This document shows positions 59,973-64,000 of a stretch of DNA of 64,000 nt, piece by piece. The stretch comes from Oscillospiraceae bacterium (GTDB lineage: Bacteria > Bacillota_A > Clostridia > Oscillospirales > Oscillospiraceae). Both the position numbers and the translations under genes were made by a program. The stretch covers positions 74,926 through 138,925 of the forward strand of contig JAGAFT010000091.1 of NCBI GenBank assembly GCA_017627975.1, in the 5' to 3' direction. Numbering within the stretch: the stretch's first letter is position 1; each line of letters opens with the position of its first letter. The notes under the pieces are model-generated. The model had not been told where the DNA came from. It did not search any database and was given only the letters and a program-made list of their open reading frames with translations.

Positions 59973-60713
59973 ATGTCAGGACATTCAAAATGGCACAACA
60001 TTCAGAAAACGAAAGGTGCTGCAGATGCAAAGCGTGCGCAGGCATTTACCAAAATCGCCCGTGAAATGATTGTCGCGGTAAAGGAAGGCGGGAGCGGTGA
60101 TCCGCGCTCCAACTCTCGTCTGGCTGCTGTCATTGCAAAGGCAAAAGCCGCAAACATGCCTAACGACAACATCAAGCGCACCATCGACAAGGCGCTTGGT
60201 TCCGGAAGCAGCGAGAACTACGAAAAGATCGTCTATGAGGGATACGGTCCCTCCGGTGTTGCCGTGATCGTCGAGACCATGACCGACAACCGGAATCGTA
60301 CCGCAGGCGAAATGCGGCACTACTTCGACAAGTACGGCGGAAACATGGGCCCAGCTAACTGCGTCTCTTGGTCCTTTGACAAAAAGGGTGTTATCGTCAT
60401 TGATAACGAGGACGAGGAACTGGATGAGGATACCGTGATGATGGATGCGCTGGAAGCCGGTGCAGCGGATTTCGAAGCCGATGGTGATGTCATGACAGTT
60501 TACACCGGCGTTGACGATGTTGCGTCCGTTGCCGACGCACTGACCGAGGCGGGGTACCATCTCCTTTCCGCACAGGTTGAAATGCTTCCGCAGAACGGCA
60601 CCGTCAAGCTCACCAATGAAGACGACATCAAGAACATGCAGAAGATGCTGGACATGTTCGAAGACAACGATGATGTCCAGAATGTCTGGCATAACTGGGA
60701 GGATGCAGAATAA
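59973..60713 (+). CDS. YebC/PmpR-family protein
   Basis: 246 residues. The start SGHSKWHNIQKTKGAADAKR and the blocks NMPNDNIKRTIDKALG and GYGPSGVAVIVETMTDNRNRT define the family. Members regulate transcription, and recent work links them to translation of proline-rich stretches. AAGGAG lies upstream of ATG 59973. Last gene of the housekeeping run. Confidence 0.94.
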   Translation: MSGHSKWHNIQKTKGAADAKRAQAFTKIAREMIVAVKEGGSGDPRSNSRLAAVIAKAKAANMPNDNIKRTIDKALGSGSSENYEKIVYEGYGPSGVAVIVETMTDNRNRTAGEMRHYFDKYGGNMGPANCVSWSFDKKGVIVIDNEDEELDEDTVMMDALEAGAADFEADGDVMTVYTGVDDVASVADALTEAGYHLLSAQVEMLPQNGTVKLTNEDDIKNMQKMLDMFEDNDDVQNVWHNWEDAE

Positions 60714-60820
60714 TGGCGCTTGTAACCGGAAAAAAGTAAATTCCTTATTTCCTCAAAAACGTACAAAATAACAAACAATAGTTAATTAAATTCTTTCATA
60801 CGGTTTTCTATCATTTGTGT

Positions 60821-60865
60821 AAACCTCCGATGTGGTGCGAAACAGGAGCACCGCATCGGAGGTTT
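60821..60865 (+). terminator. Intrinsic terminator after yebC
   Basis: Arms AAACCTCCGATG / CATCGGAGGTTT (60821-60832 with 60854-60865), extended by GGTGC / GCACC, followed by ATTTAT. Confidence 0.8.
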
Positions 60866-61050
60866 ATTTATAAACAGCAGATAGAATCGTAGCCCAGAAG
60901 AGCTGACCAGGAGAGCAAAGACCCCGGAAATACTACGTGTGAGCAACGTCAGAAGTATAGAAAATAGCATATATACATGCTTATGACAATCTGATGGAGT
61001 GAGAAGACAGAGAGAAAAGATATGATATGAAGCACATGGCGAGTCTGTAC

Positions 61051-61079
61051 TTTTCATTCCCTCTGGATTCTGATATAAT
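61051..61079 (+). promoter_or_regulatory. Promoter for the Y-family polymerase gene
   Basis: TTTTCA (61051-61056), 17 nt, TATAAT (61074-61079). No clear LexA-type box was recognised around it. Confidence 0.55.
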
Positions 61080-61113
61080 TATCATATAAAAAGAGGAGAA
61101 GAGGAGAGCACCG

Positions 61114-62634
61114 GTGTCTGCATCTGCCGAACCGAGAAACAATAACCAGCGCACATACCTCGCTATCGACTTGAAGTCATTCTATGCTTCCGTTGAGTGC
61201 GTCGAACGCAAGATGGACCCGCTGACTACGAATCTTGTCATTGCGGATGCCTCCCGGACAGAGAAAACAATCTGTCTCGCGGTGTCTCCCTCCTTAAAGG
61301 CCAACCAAATCTCCGGACGAGCCCGCCTCTTTGAAGTGGTACAGCGCGTAAAGGAAGTCAATGCCGAGCGGCTTCGCAAGGCCCCTGGACATGTCTTCAC
61401 CGGAAGCAGCATAGATGCAAACGAATTGGCTGCGGATCCGTCCCTGGAGCTTACCTATATAACTGCCGTTCCCCGCATGAATTTCTATATGGGTTACAGC
61501 ACTCGAGTGGTGAACATTTATCTGAAGCATGTTTCATTTGAGGATCTCTTTGTCTACTCTATAGACGAAGTCTTTATTGATGCGACGAAGTATCTTCGGG
61601 GCAGATCTCCCCATGAATTTGCCGAAATGCTGGTCCGTGATGTCCTGAGTAACACCGGAATTACCGCTACCGCCGGCATTGGCCCTAATATGTACCTGGC
61701 CAAGATAGCCATGGATGTATATGCTAAACATCTGCCTGCGGACGAAGATGGAGTCCGGATTGCTGAACTGGATGAGCTATCCTACCGCCGTATTCTCTGG
61801 GATCACCGTCCTCTGACTGACTTTTGGCGTGTTGGCCGGGGAATCGCCCGTAAACTGGAGGAAAACGGACTCTTCACGATGGGAGATGTAGCGCTCTGCT
61901 CCATTGGAAAGGAAACTGAATATTATAACGAAGAACTGCTCTTCCGACTCTTTGGAGTCAATGCGGAGCTCCTCATTGATCACGCCTGGGGTGTAGAACC
62001 CACTACAATTCAGGATATCCGAAGTGTTAAACCAGAAAGCAAATCCATGAGCATCGGCCAGGTCCTGTCCGGTCCTTATACTGTAGAAAAGGCAAAAATT
62101 ATTATCCGGGAAATGACGGACAGCCTGATCCTGAATCTGTCGGAGAAAGACCTCATCTGTGATCAGATGGTACTTACCGTTGGTTATGATACTGAGGGTA
62201 CTGAGGGATACACCGGGCCCTTCGAGAATGACCGCTATGGCCGCCGGGTTCCGAAAATGGCACACGGTTCCATTAATCTTTCCTCGAAAACAGCTTCCCG
62301 ACGCGAGATCATGACAAAAACACTGGAACTCTTCGACCGGATCATGAATCCGTCTCTTCTGGTTCGCCGCATGTACGTGGTGGCCAATCATATTCTGCCA
62401 GCTCAAGAAGCGAAAGATGACTATGAACAGCTGGACCTCTTCAGCCTTGTGGAGGAAGAGGAGCAGCGCGAGGCCGCTGAGGCCATGGAGAAAGAAAAAG
62501 AATCCCGCCTTCAGAATGCCATGATCAAAATCCAGCAGAAGCACGGTAAGAACGCCATTCTTCACGGTACCAGTTACCTGGAGGATGCCACGGGCCGGGA
62601 GCGCAACAAGACCGTTGGGGGACACCGCCGATGA
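61114..62634 (+). CDS. Y-family (UmuC/DinB/UvrX-like) DNA polymerase
   Basis: 506 residues from GTG 61114 with GAGGAG upstream. Catalytic motifs are YLAIDLKSFYASVE (first metal Asp) and YSIDEVFIDATKYL (SIDE). The helix-hairpin-helix and little-finger regions follow (SIGQVLSGPYTVEKAK). Near the C-terminus QLDLFS is a textbook beta-clamp-binding motif. Error-prone translesion polymerases of this size, paired with a YolD-like gene, are typical of plasmids, conjugative elements and prophages in Bacillota. Coupled to the next gene (ATGA). Lower codon bias than the core operons. Confidence 0.9.
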   Translation: MSASAEPRNNNQRTYLAIDLKSFYASVECVERKMDPLTTNLVIADASRTEKTICLAVSPSLKANQISGRARLFEVVQRVKEVNAERLRKAPGHVFTGSSIDANELAADPSLELTYITAVPRMNFYMGYSTRVVNIYLKHVSFEDLFVYSIDEVFIDATKYLRGRSPHEFAEMLVRDVLSNTGITATAGIGPNMYLAKIAMDVYAKHLPADEDGVRIAELDELSYRRILWDHRPLTDFWRVGRGIARKLEENGLFTMGDVALCSIGKETEYYNEELLFRLFGVNAELLIDHAWGVEPTTIQDIRSVKPESKSMSIGQVLSGPYTVEKAKIIIREMTDSLILNLSEKDLICDQMVLTVGYDTEGTEGYTGPFENDRYGRRVPKMAHGSINLSSKTASRREIMTKTLELFDRIMNPSLLVRRMYVVANHILPAQEAKDDYEQLDLFSLVEEEEQREAAEAMEKEKESRLQNAMIKIQQKHGKNAILHGTSYLEDATGRERNKTVGGHRR

Positions 62635-63050
62635 CGACAAGCAAATACGATAAAATCTTGAATGCCCCTCCATGGGAGCCCCGCAGTCATCCGCGAATGC
62701 CGATGTCAAAACGAGCAGCTCAGTTCCAGCCTTTTGATCCGTTGGAGGGCTACGATGAAGCTGTGACTGAAACCGCTCGTGAGACAGATGCCGAACGCTA
62801 TTTGGACGAGACGACTGTTGCGTCCCTGAATGCCACTCTCGCCGAGCTGAACGCACGAATCAAGGAGCAGCCCGCTGTTACTGTAACATACTTTGTCCCT
62901 GACGCGAAAAAGGCCGGAGGAGCTTATCAAACTATCTCCGGTAATTTAAAGAAACTGGACGAGCTGAATGAGGAGATGACACTCACTGATGGAACCAGGA
63001 TCCCACTGAAGCATATTATGACGCTAAGCGGCAAAACAGAAGAGTGCTAA
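62631..63050 (+). CDS. YolD-like protein
   Basis: 139 residues, overlapping the polymerase stop by 4 nt. The start WEPRSHPRMPMSKRAAQFQPFDPLEGYDEAV matches YolD-like proteins (shown in part: RMPMSKRAAQFQPF). This family sits beside UvrX/UmuC-type polymerases and is thought to assist them, possibly like UmuD. No LexA-type self-cleavage dyad is visible. Confidence 0.85.
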   Translation: MTTSKYDKILNAPPWEPRSHPRMPMSKRAAQFQPFDPLEGYDEAVTETARETDAERYLDETTVASLNATLAELNARIKEQPAVTVTYFVPDAKKAGGAYQTISGNLKKLDELNEEMTLTDGTRIPLKHIMTLSGKTEEC

Positions 63051-63274
63051 ATTGTTCATTCATTAATGACAGCGCTTGAAAATAATGGCATTACAACGTA
63101 GTATTGCGATGTTTTCTTTTGACGGGCTTTGTTGTTGCAACAGTTACAGGTCTGGAATTACGCAGGCCCTTCATTGTGAACAACGGTTAGCCTATTCTAA
63201 TAAATGTTGTTTTCGGTATGAAGGTTGCTGAAAAATGTTGAAGGATAAGAGTTGAAGAATGAGGATCATCTGAA
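63051..63274. other. Gap without recognisable gene
   Basis: No supported gene or RNA. A 47-codon open frame from ATG 63085 is Cys-rich, lacks a ribosome binding site and matches nothing I recognise. Confidence 0.5.
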
Positions 63275-63517
63275 ATGAATACGAGAATGCTGGATGTCGA
63301 GAGCGCGATAACACTCTATGGGCAGGATACACAGGAAATCAGAAACAGCGGAGACAGTCGGCTTTACCGGACAGAGCACAGTACCGGAACCGGGATTATC
63401 GAGAAATATGAGGTCTTTCCCGGAATACAGCTGTATAATCAGTTTTTCCTTAGAAGAAGCAGCTTAAGAAGTACGCGACTTCAATTAAATACCCATATAA
63501 GAACACAAAGAAGCTAA
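63275..63517 (+). pseudogene. Truncated AraC-family regulator (N-terminal fragment)
   Basis: 80 codons. The first 55 residues resemble the N-terminus of clostridial AraC-type regulators (SRLYRTEHSTGTGIIEKYEV then FPGIQL followed by a Tyr-Asn pair). The expected continuation into a cupin-like sensor domain and a C-terminal double HTH is missing. After about residue 58 the sequence turns into a Ser/Arg/Thr-rich tail that looks non-native, and the stop abuts the terminator of the minus-strand riboswitch. A remnant left by deletion or insertion is the best explanation. Confidence 0.6.
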
Positions 63518-63520
63518 AAG

Positions 63521-63640
63521 AAAAACGCCCATCGACACGATGAGCGGTACCAACTCATCGTTCAGCCTTTACCACCTTACCGATCCGGCAGGTTGGTGTG
63601 CGGTCATAGGGGCTGTCCCTGTTCGCACTCTTTATGAGTT
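63521..63640 (-). ncRNA. SAM-I-clan riboswitch with intrinsic terminator, orphaned
   Basis: On the minus strand the P1 arms are AACTCAT (63640-63634) and ATGAGTT (63558-63552). Between them lie the S-box core elements: AAAGAG, AGGGACAGCCCCTATGA (kink-turn/pseudoknot side of P2), CACCAACCT, a P3 stem around CCGGATCGG, and AAGGTGGTAAA. The P4 stem found in classical SAM-I is essentially absent (only about 10 bases between J3/4 and P1), as in SAM-IV and SAM-I/IV relatives, or through decay. The terminator CGCTCATCG-TGT-CGATGGGCG (63546-63526) with TTTTTCTTTT follows, and CGATGAG of P1 can pair with its CTCATCG as antiterminator. No methionine gene, or any minus-strand gene, lies downstream. Confidence 0.85.
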
Positions 63641-63646
63641 CAGCGT

Positions 63647-63675
63647 ATTATACCATGAATACAGGGAAATGACAA
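63647..63675 (-). promoter_or_regulatory. sigma-A promoter of the SAM riboswitch transcript
   Basis: Minus strand: TTGTCA (63675-63670), 17 nt, TATAAT (63652-63647). The start point would lie about seven bases before P1. Confidence 0.85.
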
Positions 63676-63831
63676 AAAAGAGAGATGGATACATAAACAA
63701 ATTGTAGTGAGTGATACTAAATTAACAATTGTGAAACAGAATTAACCTACCTTCTGAAACATCTCTCATATAGACTATAGCTGCAAGTAACATTTTTCGT
63801 CTTTTCATTTTGTCCTCTTTCTATACGGAAG

Positions 63832-63866
63832 CGAAGCGGGAGTTTATCTCGCTTCGTTTTCTTTTT
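63832..63866 (+). terminator. Intrinsic terminator directly upstream of the group II intron
   Basis: 10-bp stem CGAAGCGGGA / TCTCGCTTCG (one G-U pair), loop GTTTA, then TTTTCTTTTT. The intron begins two bases after the T-run. The gene it once served is not identifiable. Confidence 0.85.
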
Positions 63867-63867
63867 G

Positions 63868-64000
63868 GTGCGCCCGGCGAGCGCACATTCTAACGGGTGA
63901 AAGTCCCGAGACCGCCCGGCAGCGGGAAGGTCACAGCCAAAGCCAAGGGTGTCCGTTGTGAAGCGGAATCTGAAGGAAGGCAGCGGCAAAACTCTGGCCC
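63868..64000 (+). mobile_element. Group IIC intron, 5' end (truncated by window edge)
   Basis: Starts with GTGCGCCCGGC, the group II 5' consensus. Domain I elements follow: TAACGGGTGAAAGTCCCGA, then AAGGGTGTCCG, then GCGGAATCTGAAGGAAG and GGCAAAACTC. These match the order in the Oceanobacillus iheyensis group IIC intron, whose ribozyme structure is known. Insertion immediately after an intrinsic terminator is the hallmark of class C introns. The maturase/reverse transcriptase gene and the 3' end lie beyond the window. Confidence 0.92.

Larger units (their letters stand above)
60714..61113. other. Intergenic region between core and accessory genes
   Basis: No convincing gene. It holds a terminator (60821-60865) and the polymerase promoter (61051-61079). 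A minus-strand open frame of 91 codons (60782-61057) has no ribosome site and crosses the terminator, so it is not annotated. AT-rich compared with flanking genes. Confidence 0.6.

Noticed and set aside
60782..61057. 91-codon minus-strand open frame in the gap after yebC
   Set aside because: AT-rich, no ribosome site, overlaps the yebC terminator and the polymerase promoter.
63085..63228. 47-codon Cys-rich frame after the YolD-like gene
   Set aside because: No ribosome binding site and no resemblance to a known small protein.
63521..63640. First taken for an unidentified terminator-ended small RNA
   Set aside because: Reading the minus strand shows the S-box core between complementary P1 arms, so it was reclassified as a SAM-I-clan riboswitch.
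63722..63808. 28-codon minus-strand open frame with an AGAGGAC site upstream
   Set aside because: Too short, no homology recognised, and it lies in the decayed region upstream of the riboswitch promoter.
63747..63989. 80-codon minus-strand frame over the terminator and intron start
   Set aside because: It crosses the intrinsic terminator and ribozyme domain I, which are structural RNA/DNA elements.

Overview
This 64 kb window reads as a chromosomal segment of a mid-GC anaerobic member of the Clostridia (Bacillota). Supporting traits are AGGAGG-type ribosome binding sites, frequent TTG/GTG starts, perfect sigma-A promoters, the remA-gmk-rpoZ-priA-def-fmt-rsmB-rlmN-prpC-prkC-rsgA cluster, cdaA-cdaR, short-form HisG with HisZ, an NfnAB-type bifurcating oxidoreductase, a clostripain-like protease and a PASTA kinase. 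No family-level placement can be made from sequence alone. I saw no rRNA, tRNA or CRISPR array.

Layout: 0.1-5.9 kb holds an rRNA methyltransferase, surface proteins (a serine hydrolase and a lipoprotein whose substrate-binding domain is circularly permuted), a cupin, an S1-domain protein and a membrane-anchored repeat protein. 6-13.4 kb holds rpiB, a DUF4015 glycosidase-like protein, nfnAB, a COG2509 flavoprotein and a SpoVB/MurJ-like flippase. 13.4-22.2 kb is a minus-strand block: WYL regulator, cysS, pgsA, rimO, recX, prmC, DUF1385 and a two-component system. 22.3-28.3 kb holds a TetM-like GTPase fused to a YacP/Rae1-like NYN nuclease, pepT, an FMN 2-hydroxyacid dehydrogenase and a PflX-like radical SAM protein. 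28.5-34.5 kb is a glycolytic run (pgk-tpiA-gpmI) with a dTMP kinase, then hisZ-hisG. 34.6-45.9 kb contains a zinc-ribbon protein, hpf, rsmI, a clostripain-like protease, an RluA-type pseudouridine synthase, a DUF4342 protein, a UvrD/PcrA helicase, prfC and a cyclodeaminase. 45.9-60.7 kb is a long plus-strand housekeeping run: c-di-AMP synthesis (cdaA-cdaR), an RseC-like protein, yicC, then the remA...rsgA cluster and yebC.

The last 3 kb (60.7-64 kb) is accessory. It holds a Y-family polymerase with a clamp-binding motif, coupled to a YolD-like protein; a truncated AraC-type regulator; a complete minus-strand SAM-I-clan riboswitch with its own promoter and terminator but no gene behind it; and, directly after an intrinsic terminator, the 5' end of a group IIC intron that runs off the window.

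Most noteworthy: the RPP/EF-G-like GTPase fused to a Rae1-like nuclease, apparently made from a leaderless mRNA; the orphan SAM riboswitch, which appears to lack P4; the circularly permuted SBP_bac_3 lipoprotein; the group IIC intron behind a terminator; and a perfect promoter whose -35 box sits in the loop of a terminator hairpin.
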